Assembly (NCBI RefSeq): GCF_000271305.1 | Contig: NZ_AKGD01000002.1 | Span: 682,001 to 746,000, forward strand | Length of the DNA stretch: 64,000 bases | Reading direction: 5' to 3' | DNA from: Hydrocarboniphaga effusa AP103 | Lineage (GTDB): Bacteria; Pseudomonadota; Gammaproteobacteria; Nevskiales; Nevskiaceae | Translations under genes and position numbers: made by a program | Shown here: positions 44,298-53,501 of the stretch, one piece after another | Layout of the letters: each line of letters opens with the position of its first letter | Position numbering within the stretch: the first letter of the stretch is position 1 | Notes under the pieces: model-generated | The model's input: the letters and a program-made list of their open reading frames with translations, nothing else | Database searches by the model: none | What the model was told of the DNA's origin: nothing

Positions 44298-46532
44298 ATG
44301 AGCACGCAGCAGCCGACCATCATCTACACTCTGACCGATGAGGCGCCGCTGCTCGCGACCGCGGCCTTCCTGCCGATCATTCGCACGTTCGCGGAGCCGG
44401 CCGGCATCAAGATCGACACCAGCGACATCTCCGTCGCCGCGCGCATCCTGGCCCAGTTCCCGGAATACCTGACCGAGGAGCAGCGCGTCCCCGACAACCT
44501 CGCCGAACTCGGCAAGCTCACGCTGACGCCCGAGGCCAACATCATCAAGCTGCCGAACATCAGTGCATCGGTGAACCAGCTGATCAACGCGGTCAAGGAA
44601 CTGCAGTCCAAGGGCTACAAGATTCCGAACTTCCCGGAAAACCCGAAGACCGACGAAGAGAAGGAGATCCGCGCCCGCTATTCGAAGGTGCTCGGCAGCG
44701 CGGTGAACCCGGTGCTGCGCGAGGGCAACTCCGATCGCCGCGCGCCCAAGGCCGTGAAGGACTACGCACGCAAGCATCCGCACTCGATGGCCGAATGGAG
44801 CCAGGCGTCGCGCAGCCACGTGTCGCACATGCACGGCGGCGACTTCTATCACGGCGAAAAATCGATGACGCTCGACAAGGCGCGCGACGTGAAGATGGAA
44901 CTCGTCGGCAAGAGTGGCAAGACCTACGTGCTCAAGCCCAAGGTTTCGCTGCAGGACAAGGAAGTCATCGACAGCATGTTCATGAGCAAGAAAGCCTTGC
45001 TCGCGTTCTATGAGAAGGAGATCGACGACGCGCGCAAGACCGGCGTGATGTTCTCGCTGCACGTGAAGGCGACGATGATGAAAGTCAGCCATCCGATCGT
45101 GTTCGGCCACTGCGTGAAGATCTTCTACAAGGACGCCTTCGCCAAGCACGGCAAGCTGTTCGACGAGCTCGGCATCAACGTCAACAACGGCATGGCGCAG
45201 CTCTACGAGAAGATCAAGACGCTGCCGCAGAGCCAGTACGAAGAAGTGATGCGCGATCTGCACGCCTGCCACGAAAACCGTCCGGAACTCGCGATGGTGG
45301 ATTCGGCCAAGGGCATCACCAATTTCCACTCGCCGAACGACGTCATCGTCGATGCTTCGATGCCCGCGATGATCCGCAACGGCGGCAAGATGTGGGGCGC
45401 CGATGGCCGTTTGAAGGACGTCAAGGCGGTGATGCCCGAGTCGACCTTCGCGCGCATCTACCAGGAGATGATCAACTTCTGCAAGACGCATGGCGCCTTC
45501 GATCCCAGGACCATGGGCACGGTGCCCAACGTCGGCCTGATGGCGCAGCAGGCCGAAGAGTACGGCTCGCACGACAAGACTTTCGAAGTGCCCGAAGACG
45601 GCGTCGCCAACATCGTCGACCTCGCCACCGGCGAAGTGCTGCTCTCGCAGAACGTCGAAGAGGGCGACATCTGGCGCATGTGCCAGGTCAAGGACGCGGC
45701 GATTCGCGATTGGGTCAGGCTCGCGGTGACGCGTGCGCGCCAGTCCGGCATGCCGGCCGTGTTCTGGCTCGACCCGTATCGCCCGCACGAGCACGAGCTG
45801 ATCCAGAAGGTTGTGAAGTACGTGCAGGAGTACGACACCAGCGGCTTGAAGATCGAGATCATGTCGCAGGTGCGCGCCATGCGTTACACGCTGGAGCGCG
45901 TGATTCGCGGGCTCGACACCATTTCGGTGACCGGCAACATTTTGCGCGATTACCTGACCGATCTGTTCCCGATCATGGAGCTCGGCACGTCCGCGAAGAT
46001 GCTGTCGATCGTTCCACTCATGAACGGTGGCGGCCTCTACGAAACCGGCGCGGGCGGTTCGGCGCCCAAGCACGTGCAGCAGCTCGTCGAAGAGAATCAT
46101 CTGCGCTGGGATTCGCTCGGTGAATTCCTCGCGCTCGCGGTTTCGCTCGAAGAGCTCGGCATCAAGTTCAACAACGACAAGGCCAAGGTGCTCGCCAAGA
46201 CGCTCGACGCCGCCACCGGCAAGCTGCTCGACAACAACAAAAGCCCGTCGCCGAAGACCGGCCAGCTCGACAACCGCGGCAGCCAGTTCTATCTCGCCAT
46301 GTACTGGGCGCAGGAACTCGCCCAGCAGACCGAGGACAAGGAGCTCGCTTCCAAGTTCGCAACCCTGGCCGAAACGCTGGCCGCCAATGAGAAGAAGATC
46401 GTCGACGAACTCGCCGAAGTGCAGGGCAAGCCGGCCGACATCGGCGGCTACTACCTCGCCGACGCCCAGAAGCGCGATGCGGTGATGCGTCCGAGCAAGA
46501 CCTTCAACGAGGCGCTCGCAACGGTGGCGTGA
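44298..46532 (+). CDS. icd: NADP-dependent isocitrate dehydrogenase, monomeric type
   Basis: 744 residues, the length of the monomeric IDH-II class (about 740) rather than the dimeric Icd (about 416). It starts [20 protein letters not shown], carries [20 protein letters not shown] and [20 protein letters not shown] (isocitrate/Mg site: REGNSDRR), and [20 protein letters not shown]. The end [20 protein letters not shown] is also typical. It converts isocitrate to 2-oxoglutarate with NADP in the TCA cycle. It is a single-gene unit with AGGAG upstream and a strong terminator. Confidence 0.97.
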   Translation: MSTQQPTIIYTLTDEAPLLATAAFLPIIRTFAEPAGIKIDTSDISVAARILAQFPEYLTEEQRVPDNLAELGKLTLTPEANIIKLPNISASVNQLINAVKELQSKGYKIPNFPENPKTDEEKEIRARYSKVLGSAVNPVLREGNSDRRAPKAVKDYARKHPHSMAEWSQASRSHVSHMHGGDFYHGEKSMTLDKARDVKMELVGKSGKTYVLKPKVSLQDKEVIDSMFMSKKALLAFYEKEIDDARKTGVMFSLHVKATMMKVSHPIVFGHCVKIFYKDAFAKHGKLFDELGINVNNGMAQLYEKIKTLPQSQYEEVMRDLHACHENRPELAMVDSAKGITNFHSPNDVIVDASMPAMIRNGGKMWGADGRLKDVKAVMPESTFARIYQEMINFCKTHGAFDPRTMGTVPNVGLMAQQAEEYGSHDKTFEVPEDGVANIVDLATGEVLLSQNVEEGDIWRMCQVKDAAIRDWVRLAVTRARQSGMPAVFWLDPYRPHEHELIQKVVKYVQEYDTSGLKIEIMSQVRAMRYTLERVIRGLDTISVTGNILRDYLTDLFPIMELGTSAKMLSIVPLMNGGGLYETGAGGSAPKHVQQLVEENHLRWDSLGEFLALAVSLEELGIKFNNDKAKVLAKTLDAATGKLLDNNKSPSPKTGQLDNRGSQFYLAMYWAQELAQQTEDKELASKFATLAETLAANEKKIVDELAEVQGKPADIGGYYLADAQKRDAVMRPSKTFNEALATVA

Positions 46533-46560
46533 TCGCTGCGTTTCACGCGGATGAGTCGGG

Positions 46561-46590
46561 AGATCGGCGCTTCGGCGCCGATCTTTTTTT
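46561..46590 (+). terminator. rho-independent terminator of icd
   Basis: The stem AGATCGGCGC/GCGCCGATCT has a TTCG tetraloop and is followed by a run of T, 28 bp after the icd stop. It also lies at the 3' end of the convergent DUF72 gene. Confidence 0.95.
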
Positions 46591-46595
46591 GTGCG

Positions 46596-47672
46596 CTACG
46601 AAGGCCGGCGCAAGCGCTCGACGATCGCCTCGCTCAGCGCGAGTACCGAGCGCGGAGCCGAGCCTTCGGCCTTGTTGCCGATGGTGATGATCGCGGGATG
46701 GCCGGCGCTCGCCGTCGCGGCCGCGACGCGCGCGAGGGCCTGCCGCGTCTCGATGTCCGCATCGACGATGCGATCGAAGTTTCCGTAGAGCTGCTTGGCT
46801 TTTTCGTAACCATAGGCGCCGTGCTTGTGGTGCAGGTTCCAGCGGCAGACCAGCGGCCCGGGCCAGAGCGCGCGCAGGATCGGCAGCTGCGCTTCGATCG
46901 GCGGCATCTTGCCGTGCAGGCCGAGGCAATACGTGGCGCGACTCGCACGCAGCATGTCGACGAGTTGTCCCGACCATTCTGGCGCGACGAAGATCGGGTC
47001 GCGGAATTCCACCGCGATCACCGCTTCGGGCAAGCGCGCACGCACATCGGGCAATGCTTGCAGCATGCGGCCGATGCGCTCGATGACCTCGCCCGGGCGT
47101 TCGAGCAGAAACGGCGGCAACGGACTGATCTGGAACACCAGCGCGCCGAGCCGATCGCCGAGACCGGTGACCGCAGGCTCGACGAATTGCGTGATCGCGA
47201 GATCGGGATCGAGAAACACGCTGTTCTCGGCGAGCCCGCGGCCTTCTTCGCGGATCAGCGCGTCGGCGATCAGGCTTGGCGCCTTGACGGTGAAGCGAAA
47301 GTGCTCGGGCATCTGCGCTGCGTAGGCCGCGTACTGCGCGCGCTCCAGCGGTTTGTAGAAGGCCCGGTCGAGGCTCACGCTGCGCAGCAGCGGGTGCTGC
47401 GCATAGGCGGCGAGGCCGTGGCGCGAGAGCCTGGTTTCCTCGTAATCGCCATCTCAGACGAAGCCGGCCCAGCCCGGATAATTCCACGACGAGGTGCCGA
47501 TCTTGAGTGAGGGCGGCAGCGCGGCGGCGAGCGCTTCGTGCTCCGGCACCGCGGCGACCGCAAGCACCGTGCGTTTGGAAGGCTTGCGCTCCTTCGGCTG
47601 CGGCTTGGCCTTGGGCGCAGGCTCCGGCGGATCGTCGTCGAAAAGGCCATTGGGGAAGTGGTCGTCCTGCAT
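46596..47672 (-). pseudogene. DUF72 protein interrupted by an in-frame TGA
   Basis: The frame starts at MQDDHFPNGLFDDDPPEPAP (47672) and reads into the DUF72 opening IGTSSWNYPGWAGFV, then hits TGA at 47454-47456. It continues in the same frame with DGDYEETRLSRHGLAAYAQH, RSVSLDRAFYKPLERAQYAA and VEFRDPIFVAPEWSGQLVDM down to the natural stop at 46596. No base is gained or lost. The TGA stands where an aromatic, probably Trp (TGG), is expected. DUF72 proteins are YecE-like TIM-barrel proteins of unknown role. A downstream GTG at 47378 could restart a 260-residue fragment lacking the first strand. A sequencing error or a recent nonsense mutation explains it best. Confidence 0.85.
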
Positions 47673-47759
47673 GCGCCCGATTCTAAGTCCGAGCACTACT
47701 CGCTTCGTGCGCAGGGTGGGTTGGGCCGCGGGCCGTAACCACCGCCTGCGAGCGAGAGC

Positions 47760-48956
47760 TCAGCGGCGCAGCTTGACTCCTCCCGACAGCGCCCAGACCA
47801 GCAAGCCGCAGAGCGCCAGTCCCACGCCGACCCAGCCCGTCGACGTCCAGCCGTAGCCGGCCGTGATCGCGAGGCCGCCGAGCCAGGGGCCGAGCGCATT
47901 GGCGGTGTTGAACGCCGAATGGTTCAGCGCCGCCGCGAGCCGCTGGCCCTCGCCGGCCACGTCCATGAGCCGCGTCTGCAGCACCGTCGCGAGCGCGGCG
48001 CTCGTGCCGATCAGGAACATCACCAGCGTGATGCTCCAGAGCGCGTGCGCCGCGAACGGAAACGCGGCCAGGCAAAGGGCGGCGTACAGCAGCAGAAAAC
48101 CGGCGGTGGGCATCAAGGCGCGGTCCGCGAAACGTGGCACCACGAGATTGCCGATCGTCATGCCGACACCGAACACGGCGAGCACGAACGGCAGCGCGTG
48201 CGACGAGGCGCCGGTGACTTCGGTCAGCGTCGACGCCAGGTACGTATAGACCGAAAACAGGCCGCCGAAGCCGACGGCGCCCGTGAGCAAGGTCAGCCAG
48301 ACCGCGCGGTTCTTGAGTGCTCCGAGCTCGCGCAAGGGGCTTGCATTGCTGTCGGCCTTGTCACGCGGCGCATACGAGGCAATGAGCGCCGCAGTGAGCA
48401 GTGCGAGCCCGCTCACGACGACGAAAGCCCAGCGCCAGCCGACGGCCTGTCCGAGTCCGTTCGCCAGCGGCACGCCGACGATGGTGGCCACCGTGAGCCC
48501 GAGAATCACGCGCCCGACGGCCACCGAGCGCTGGTTGACGGGCACCAGCGAGGCGGCGAGCAGCATCGCGATGCCGAAGTAGGCGCCGTGCGGCAATCCG
48601 CTGCAGAAGCGGAACAGCATCATCGCGTGATAGTTCGGCGCGATCGCGGACAAGCCATTGGCGAGCGCGAACAGCGTCATCAGCAGAATCAGCACGCTGC
48701 GCTGGGCCATGCGCGCGGACAGCACCGCAAACAGCGGTGCGCCGACGACCACGCCGAGCGCATACGCGCTGATGACATGGCCGGCGGCGGGCTCGCTGAT
48801 CTGCAAATCGCGCGCCATGTCCGGGACCAGGCTCATGGTGGCGAATTCGGTGGTGCCGATGGCGAAGCCGCCGACTGCGAGTGCCAGTTGCACGAGCGCC
48901 GGATGAGCGCTGCGCAGCGTCGGCGTCGCCGACGCGAGAGGGATACCGCCTTCCAT
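47760..48956 (-). CDS. MFS transporter, DHA1 family (AraJ/YdhP-like)
   Basis: 398 residues from the ATG at 48956; the longer frame to 49070 adds an Arg-rich, non-hydrophobic leader. Twelve TM segments are expected. TM1 is LVQLALAVGGFAIGTTEFAT, whose GTTEF is typical of sugar-efflux and drug DHA1 proteins. Also seen are ISAYALGVVVGAPLFAVLSA, GLPHGAYFGIAMLLAASLVP and ALNHSAFNTANALGPWLGGL. It is a proton-linked exporter of small molecules, substrate unknown. Its upstream region faces the ArsC-like gene on the same strand. Confidence 0.9.
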   Translation of the reverse strand: MEGGIPLASATPTLRSAHPALVQLALAVGGFAIGTTEFATMSLVPDMARDLQISEPAAGHVISAYALGVVVGAPLFAVLSARMAQRSVLILLMTLFALANGLSAIAPNYHAMMLFRFCSGLPHGAYFGIAMLLAASLVPVNQRSVAVGRVILGLTVATIVGVPLANGLGQAVGWRWAFVVVSGLALLTAALIASYAPRDKADSNASPLRELGALKNRAVWLTLLTGAVGFGGLFSVYTYLASTLTEVTGASSHALPFVLAVFGVGMTIGNLVVPRFADRALMPTAGFLLLYAALCLAAFPFAAHALWSITLVMFLIGTSAALATVLQTRLMDVAGEGQRLAAALNHSAFNTANALGPWLGGLAITAGYGWTSTGWVGVGLALCGLLVWALSGGVKLRR

Positions 48957-49154
48957 TACGTCCAGAACTCCGAAGCGCCCGCCCGTCCGCAACAGGCGGG
49001 GCGGGGGATCACCGCCAAAGATCGCGCCGCTGCGCGTGGTGCGGCGCACTATAAGCAAGTCGCCCGGCATCGCGGTGAACGGGCGCGATCACATTTGCCG
49101 GCGCCGGTGATCGATACGGTGAATCTCGATGTTCCCGATCTGCGTGCCGGAAAC

Positions 49155-49505
49155 TTAGAGCAGGGCGAGCACCGCTTCGGGCGGGCGCCCGACTGCCGCC
49201 TTGCCATTGCGCACCACGATCGGCCGCTCCAGCAGTTTGGGATGCTCGGCGAGCACCGCGATCCACTGCGCATCGCTGTAGCCGTTGTCCGCGGACAGCC
49301 CAAGTTCCGAGAACAAAGCCTCCTTGGTGCGTACGATCTCGAGCGGCTTCTTGCCGAGCAGCTTGCAGATGTCGCGCAGCTCCGCGGCTTTGAGCGGATG
49401 CTGCAGATATTCGATCACCGGCAGGTCCACGCCGCGATCCTGCAGCAGCTTGAGCGCCTCGCGGCTCTTGCTGCAGCGGGGGTTGTGAAGAATGCAATCG
49501 CGCAT
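49155..49505 (-). CDS. ArsC-like (glutaredoxin-coupled arsenate reductase / Spx-fold) protein
   Basis: 116 residues from the ATG at 49505. It starts MRDCILHNPRCSKSREALKL with the reactive Cys in HNPRCSKSRE, as in E. coli ArsC. RPIVVRNGKAAVGRPPEAVL contains the conserved R-P-I-V and GRP residues. The fold is thioredoxin-like. It would reduce arsenate with glutathione and glutaredoxin, or act in the YffB-type branch, whose function is unclear. No arsR or arsB is adjacent, so true arsenic resistance is uncertain. It is divergent from tadA, 59 bp apart. Confidence 0.85.
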   Translation of the reverse strand: MRDCILHNPRCSKSREALKLLQDRGVDLPVIEYLQHPLKAAELRDICKLLGKKPLEIVRTKEALFSELGLSADNGYSDAQWIAVLAEHPKLLERPIVVRNGKAAVGRPPEAVLALL

Positions 49506-49555
49506 GACCGGCTCCGGTTGTTGGCGGCGAAGTATAGGGGGCGGCCGGCGGATAG

Positions 49556-50056
<501 letters not shown>

Positions 50057-50091
50057 CGCTCCCGACCCACGGCACTATGATTCGCGCCCCC

Positions 50092-50166
50092 GGATGGTTA
50101 GCTCAGCGGTAGAGCATCGCCTTCACACGGCGGGGGCCACAGGTTCGATCCCTGTACCATCCACCA
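50092..50166 (+). tRNA. tRNA-Val(CAC), integration target
   Basis: 75 nt with acceptor GGATGGT/ACCATCC, A73 and encoded CCA. The D arm is GCTC-AGCGGTA-GAGC. The anticodon stem TCGCC/GGCGG has loop TTCACAC, so the anticodon is CAC (Val, GUG). The T arm is CAGG-TTCGATC-CCTG, with flanking A and T closing the stem. An integrase gene follows 162 bp downstream in the same direction, and a degenerate copy of the tRNA 3' end is found at 61592, so this is the attachment locus of the element. Confidence 0.95.
50144..50166 (+). other. attL core (3' end of tRNA-Val)
   Basis: The tRNA 3' segment TTCGATCCCTGTACCATCCA plus CCA is matched imperfectly at 61592-61614 (two substitutions and one missing T). 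This assigns the element to about 50144-61614. The imperfect match means the right boundary is an inference. Confidence 0.55.
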
Positions 50167-50173
50167 AAAAATC

Positions 50174-50193
50174 GTTCGCGACTGTTCGCGACT
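50174..50193 (+). repeat. tandem 10-bp repeat next to attL
   Basis: TTCGCGACTG occurs twice head to tail, and CCGCGACTG again near 50239-50247. These may be integrase or excisionase binding sites. Confidence 0.45.
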
Positions 50194-50202
50194 GTACATA
50201 AG

Positions 50203-50225
50203 CCCCGGAAATACCGGGGTTTTTT
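50203..50225 (+). terminator. rho-independent terminator after tRNA-Val
   Basis: The stem CCCCGG/CCGGGG with AAATA loop is followed by six or more T. It ends the tRNA transcript before the integrase. Confidence 0.85.
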
Positions 50226-50270
50226 GTTGGTTTGCCGTCCGCGACTGAGCGGGGCCGGCCCTTGACAGCC

Positions 50271-50328
50271 GGGGGCAACCGGGGGCAGCTTTGGGGGCAG
50301 TTGCCTGCTCTCACAGGGAGTTGCCCCC
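50271..50328 (+). repeat. integrase arm-type sites, left end
   Basis: GGGGGCAAC (50271-50279), GGGGGCAGC (50281-50289) and GGGGGCAGT (50293-50301) are followed by an inverted copy AGTTGCCCCC ending at 50328, just before the integrase start. The same motif occurs twice at 61518-61538 with the same 12-bp spacing as the last two direct copies here. Confidence 0.65.
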
Positions 50329-51519
50329 ATGTCGTTAACCGAAATCGCCGTGCGCAATGCGAAGCCCGCTGAGAAGGCGCAGAGGCTTTTTGATGGCGGC
50401 GGCATGTATTTGGAAGTCGCCCCTGCTGGGGGCAAGTGGTGGCGGCTCAAGTATCGGATTGGGGGCAAGGAGAAGCGCATCTCCCTGGGCGTCTACCCCG
50501 ACATCAGCCTAAAAGCCGCGCGCGAACGGCGCGAGCAAGCCCGCAAGCTCATCGCCCAAGGTGTTGACCCCAGCACGAACCGGCAAGCCGGCAAGGCGGC
50601 GCAGGCCGATCGCTCGGCCAACAGCTTCGAGCTCATCGCCCGAGAGTGGTTCGCCAAACATAAGCCCAACTGGGTCGGCAGCCACTCGGACAAGATTCTT
50701 GCGCGGTTGGAGCGAGACCTGTTCCCGTGGCTCGGAAAGCGGCCCATTGCGGAAATCAATGCCCCCGAACTACTAGCCGTGCTGCGCCGAATCGAATCTC
50801 GTGGAGCGCTTGATACCGCTCACCGAGCAAAGCAGGACTGCGGCGCAATCTTCCGGTACGCGGTCGCGACCGGGCGCGCAATGCGAGATCCGTCGGGCGA
50901 CCTAAAAGGCGCGCTACCGCCTGCAAAAGGAGGTCACTTCGCCACGATCACCGACCCCAAGGCGATCGGTGAGCTTCTTCGAGCGCTCAAGGGCTATACG
51001 GGCTCTTTTGTGACGTCCTGCGCGCTGCAGTTGGCGCCACTGGTTTTTGTCCGGCCGGGCGAACTGCGGCACGCAGAATGGAGCGAGATCGATCTTGCCG
51101 CTGCGGAGTGGCGCATCCCGGCCAGCAAAATGAAGATGGGTGCGCCGCACATCGTTCCCCTTTCAAAGCAGGCTGTAGCGATTCTCCAAGAACTCAAGCC
51201 GCAAACTGAGAGAGGGCCGTATCTGTTCCCCAGTGAACGTACGCGAGCGCGGCCGATGTCGGAGAACACGGTGAACGCTGCCTTGCGGCGGCTAGGCTAT
51301 TCAACCGACCAGATGACGGGCCACGGTTTCCGCGCGATGGCTTCTACGCTCTTGAACGAGCAAGGTTGGAATAAAGATGCGATTGAGCGTCAATTGGCCC
51401 ACGCGGAGCGTAATCGGGTGCGTGCCTCTTATAACTACGCGGAGCACCTGCCTGAGCGGCGAAAGATGATGCAGGCTTGGGCGGACCATCTAGATTCCCT
51501 CGCAGCAAAAACTCTCTAG
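50329..51519 (+). CDS. int: tyrosine integrase, P4-type (Arm-DNA-binding domain + catalytic domain)
   Basis: 396 residues, a full-length P4-type integrase. The DUF4102 arm-binding domain starts LTEIAVRNAKPAEKAQRLFD, GGMYLEVAPAGGKWWRLKYR and LGVYPDISLKAARERREQAR. The core-binding domain lies near 100-190. The catalytic domain has the first Arg in VRPGELRHAEWSEIDLA, then HGFRAMASTLLNEQGW (H-x-x-R), QLAHAERN, and the nucleophile Tyr in RASYNYAEHLPERR. It recombines the element at the tRNA-Val 3' end. Putative arm sites flank both ends of the element. Confidence 0.95.
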   Translation: MSLTEIAVRNAKPAEKAQRLFDGGGMYLEVAPAGGKWWRLKYRIGGKEKRISLGVYPDISLKAARERREQARKLIAQGVDPSTNRQAGKAAQADRSANSFELIAREWFAKHKPNWVGSHSDKILARLERDLFPWLGKRPIAEINAPELLAVLRRIESRGALDTAHRAKQDCGAIFRYAVATGRAMRDPSGDLKGALPPAKGGHFATITDPKAIGELLRALKGYTGSFVTSCALQLAPLVFVRPGELRHAEWSEIDLAAAEWRIPASKMKMGAPHIVPLSKQAVAILQELKPQTERGPYLFPSERTRARPMSENTVNAALRRLGYSTDQMTGHGFRAMASTLLNEQGWNKDAIERQLAHAERNRVRASYNYAEHLPERRKMMQAWADHLDSLAAKTL

Positions 51520-51577
51520 GCGTTATTGTTAGTTCGGGCATTATCCCTCCTGGGACCTATACAGGGGGAGGTGGGGC

Positions 51578-52594
51578 GTGGCATCAGAGAAGATTTACAC
51601 CAGATGCAAAGAAGCTCTTGAGCGCATTCAAGCGTTCGACCCAACGTCATTGGGGCGAGTAGATGACCTCGGCAAAAGCCTCAATTTTGCCGCCGCCGTG
51701 CAGCCGGCCGAGGCTGTCATTGCGATCTATCGGCGAATCCCAATCAGCACACTGGAAGACTTCGCTGACAGCCAGTTAGAGGCGATCCTTGAAAACGCCA
51801 ACGCCGATTTCAATCTCTTCCAGCAGATATTGGACTTTGATGCCTCGTCGGGAAATCCGGCAAGCACAAGAAGTAGCATCATTCAAAGCATTACCGGCAG
51901 ACGTGACCATGTGTTCACTCAGCTTTGGCACTACGTTGCCTACGGCGTGGCTCGAATCACTGACACCAGCCTCCTAGAGACTCAGGCACGAGCAACTATT
52001 CAAGGCATCAAAGATGAAGCGAATAAGCTTACAACTCAGTTGAACGAGGCAAAGGCGGATGCCGACTCAGCGCTTGCCGCGATACGAGCTGTCGCATCTG
52101 AGCAGGGAGTTTCCCAGCAGGCCATATACTTCAAAGATGAAGCTCAGAATCAGGAGGCTCTTGCCGATAAGTGGTTGACGTTTACCTATCGGTTCGCCCT
52201 CGCACTTGGGGCGTTCGCTATCTTTAGCTTATTCCTCCATAAGTTCGCCTGGATCAAGCCGGAGAACTATGCGGAGACGCTCCAACTAGTCACTAGCAAG
52301 GTGCTGATTTTTGGTGTTCTGGGCTACATGCTCATCATGGCTGCAAAAAACTACACCACGCACAAGCATAACGCGGTGGTCAATCGACACCGCCAAAACG
52401 CGTTGCTGACTTATCGCGCGATCGTGACTGCAGCGGAAAACAGTGGAACCCAGGACATTGTTCTCGCGCACGCGGCTTCTTGCATCTTCTCTCCGCAAGA
52501 AACAGGATTTTCGAACGGGAAGGGTGATTCTACCGGCGGCTCTAAGTCGATTTTGGAGCTTCTAACAAAAGGTGCGTCGAAGTCAGGCGAGTAA
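51578..52594 (+). CDS. uncharacterised two-TM coiled-coil protein, accessory cargo of the element
   Basis: 338 residues from a GTG with an upstream GGGGGAG. Residues 1-130 are helical and soluble. A coiled coil spans about 140-185 (IKDEANKLTTQLNEAKADAD). Two TM helices follow (about 203-221 FTYRFALALGAFAIFSLFL and 240-257 SKVLIFGVLGYMLIMAAK). A C-terminal soluble part has the striking HNAVVNRHRQNALLTYRAIV and ASCIFSPQETGFS. Base composition is lower in GC than the host, which fits acquired DNA. The place between integrase and core genes is where satellites carry anti-phage cargo. I do not recognise a named family. A membrane-acting defence or exclusion role is inference. Confidence 0.75.
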   Translation: MASEKIYTRCKEALERIQAFDPTSLGRVDDLGKSLNFAAAVQPAEAVIAIYRRIPISTLEDFADSQLEAILENANADFNLFQQILDFDASSGNPASTRSSIIQSITGRRDHVFTQLWHYVAYGVARITDTSLLETQARATIQGIKDEANKLTTQLNEAKADADSALAAIRAVASEQGVSQQAIYFKDEAQNQEALADKWLTFTYRFALALGAFAIFSLFLHKFAWIKPENYAETLQLVTSKVLIFGVLGYMLIMAAKNYTTHKHNAVVNRHRQNALLTYRAIVTAAENSGTQDIVLAHAASCIFSPQETGFSNGKGDSTGGSKSILELLTKGASKSGE

Positions 52595-52801
52595 CTCTTG
52601 CACGCGATCGGCAAGCGCGTTCCCTGTACCTCGGGAACGTGCAAGCCAAGCGGCCTCATCCACGTAGGTCTGTTTGCCGATGACTTCGCCGGCTACGTGT
52701 CGCCTTTGAACCCAGGCGCGAACGGTTCGAAGGTCAGGTTCGCTGCCCGGTGCGAAGTATTTGGCCGCCCACTGGGATGCGAGCATGAGGCGCCCGCTCA
52801 C
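52583..52801 (-). CDS. excisionase-like small DNA-binding protein (copy 1)
   Basis: 72 residues from a GTG at 52801 that overlaps the stop of the upstream paralogue (GTGA). The sequence LMLASQWAAKYFAPGSEPDL, TVRAWVQRRHVAGEVIGKQT, YVDEAAWLARS has the layout of Xis/MerR-like winged helices: a first helix, a recognition helix TVRAWVQ, a wing GKQTYVDEAAW. Excisionases bend DNA at att sites and direct the integrase to excise. It is related to the gene just upstream. Its 3' end meets the cargo gene's 3' end tail to tail, overlapping by 12 bp. Confidence 0.7.
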   Translation of the reverse strand: MSGRLMLASQWAAKYFAPGSEPDLRTVRAWVQRRHVAGEVIGKQTYVDEAAWLARSRGTGNALADRVQELLA

Positions 52802-53022
52802 CGCCGGTATGTTGGGTTGAACGGGGCGGCTGGTGGGGCTTTCAGCTTTGTGGAGCGAACCAATGCTTCGAACGCATCCACATCAACATACACGAGGCCC
52901 TTCGTTGCTGTGCCGGGCCAGATGCCCTGCACGACGTTCGTGCGAATGGATGCAAGGTCGGGTTCGCTGCCTGGTGCGAAGTATCCCGACGTACGGAATT
53001 GAGCGGCCTTCATGAGCTTCAT
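52798..53022 (-). CDS. excisionase-like small protein (copy 2, paralogue)
   Basis: 74 residues from the ATG at 53022 (GGGG upstream). It aligns with its downstream neighbour: LMKAAQFRTSGYFAPGSEPD shares LM-A-Q and the exact YFAPGSEPD, and GLVYVDVDAFEAL matches the wing YVDEAAW. The recognition-helix position differs (SIRTNVVQGI against TVRAWVQRRH), so the two may bind different sequences. The tail KAPPAAPFNPTYRR is basic. It looks like a tandem duplication that has diverged. Confidence 0.65.
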   Translation of the reverse strand: MKLMKAAQFRTSGYFAPGSEPDLASIRTNVVQGIWPGTATKGLVYVDVDAFEALVRSTKLKAPPAAPFNPTYRR

Positions 53023-53035
53023 CTGCGCCCCCCGC

Positions 53036-53248
53036 TCACGCTGCTGCGGCAAGATGGACAGCTTCCTGAAGTCCTTGGCACAAGCCCGAATCATCAAGTT
53101 CCGCATATACGGCTAGGCAAACGTCGCTTTCCTGCGGCGTGAGGCCCATCTCTGCGTGATCGCCGTCGGACGTTGCCGCTACGAGCTTGAACAGGCAGCT
53201 AACTTCGCGGGCGGTGAACAGCACGGCTCCATCGGGGTTGATTTGCAT
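53036..53248 (-). CDS. small hypothetical protein of the element
   Basis: 70 residues: MQINPDGAVLFTAREVSCLF, then EMGLTPQESDVCLAVYAELD and an Ala tail. The composition is like a folded protein, not like a shadow frame. It is the first gene of the leftward mini-operon with the two excisionase-like genes, and a palindrome at 53402 lies upstream. No family is recognised. Confidence 0.5.
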   Translation of the reverse strand: MQINPDGAVLFTAREVSCLFKLVAATSDGDHAEMGLTPQESDVCLAVYAELDDSGLCQGLQEAVHLAAAA

Positions 53249-53401
53249 TGGTGGCTCCGAGTCGGGACGTCCATGTTCCCAGTGCAGAGAGCCATCCTGT
53301 GCCCATCAACCGGCCGGCTGATGAGACAACCGTATTTCCGCGTTTTGCCGGCAGCAAGTGTTTTCTCTAGGAAAACACGCAAGCTTCTGATGTTTTTGGA
53401 T

Positions 53402-53420
53402 TTGGCAATAAAATTGCCAA
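53402..53420. promoter_or_regulatory. perfect 8-bp-arm palindrome, candidate operator
   Basis: TTGGCAAT-AAA-ATTGCCAA lies in the AT-rich 253-bp gap between the tape-measure stop and the excisionase mini-operon (53249-53501). The location fits an operator controlling the leftward genes. It lacks a T-run and a GC-rich stem, so it is not a terminator. Confidence 0.5.
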
Positions 53421-53501
53421 TTTGCGGTTTTCATGTTGTCAACAGCGCGCGCAAAAAACGAGAAAAGAGGGCGAGCCGAAGCACGCCCCGAGTGAGTTTC
53501 T

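Noticed and set aside
49155..49505. Arsenic-resistance operon
   Set aside because: The ArsC-like gene stands alone between an MFS gene and tadA. arsR, arsB and acr3 are absent.
50174..50193. CRISPR-like repeat near attL
   Set aside because: There are only two adjacent 10-bp copies with no spacers and no cas genes. They are better read as recombinase or excisionase sites.
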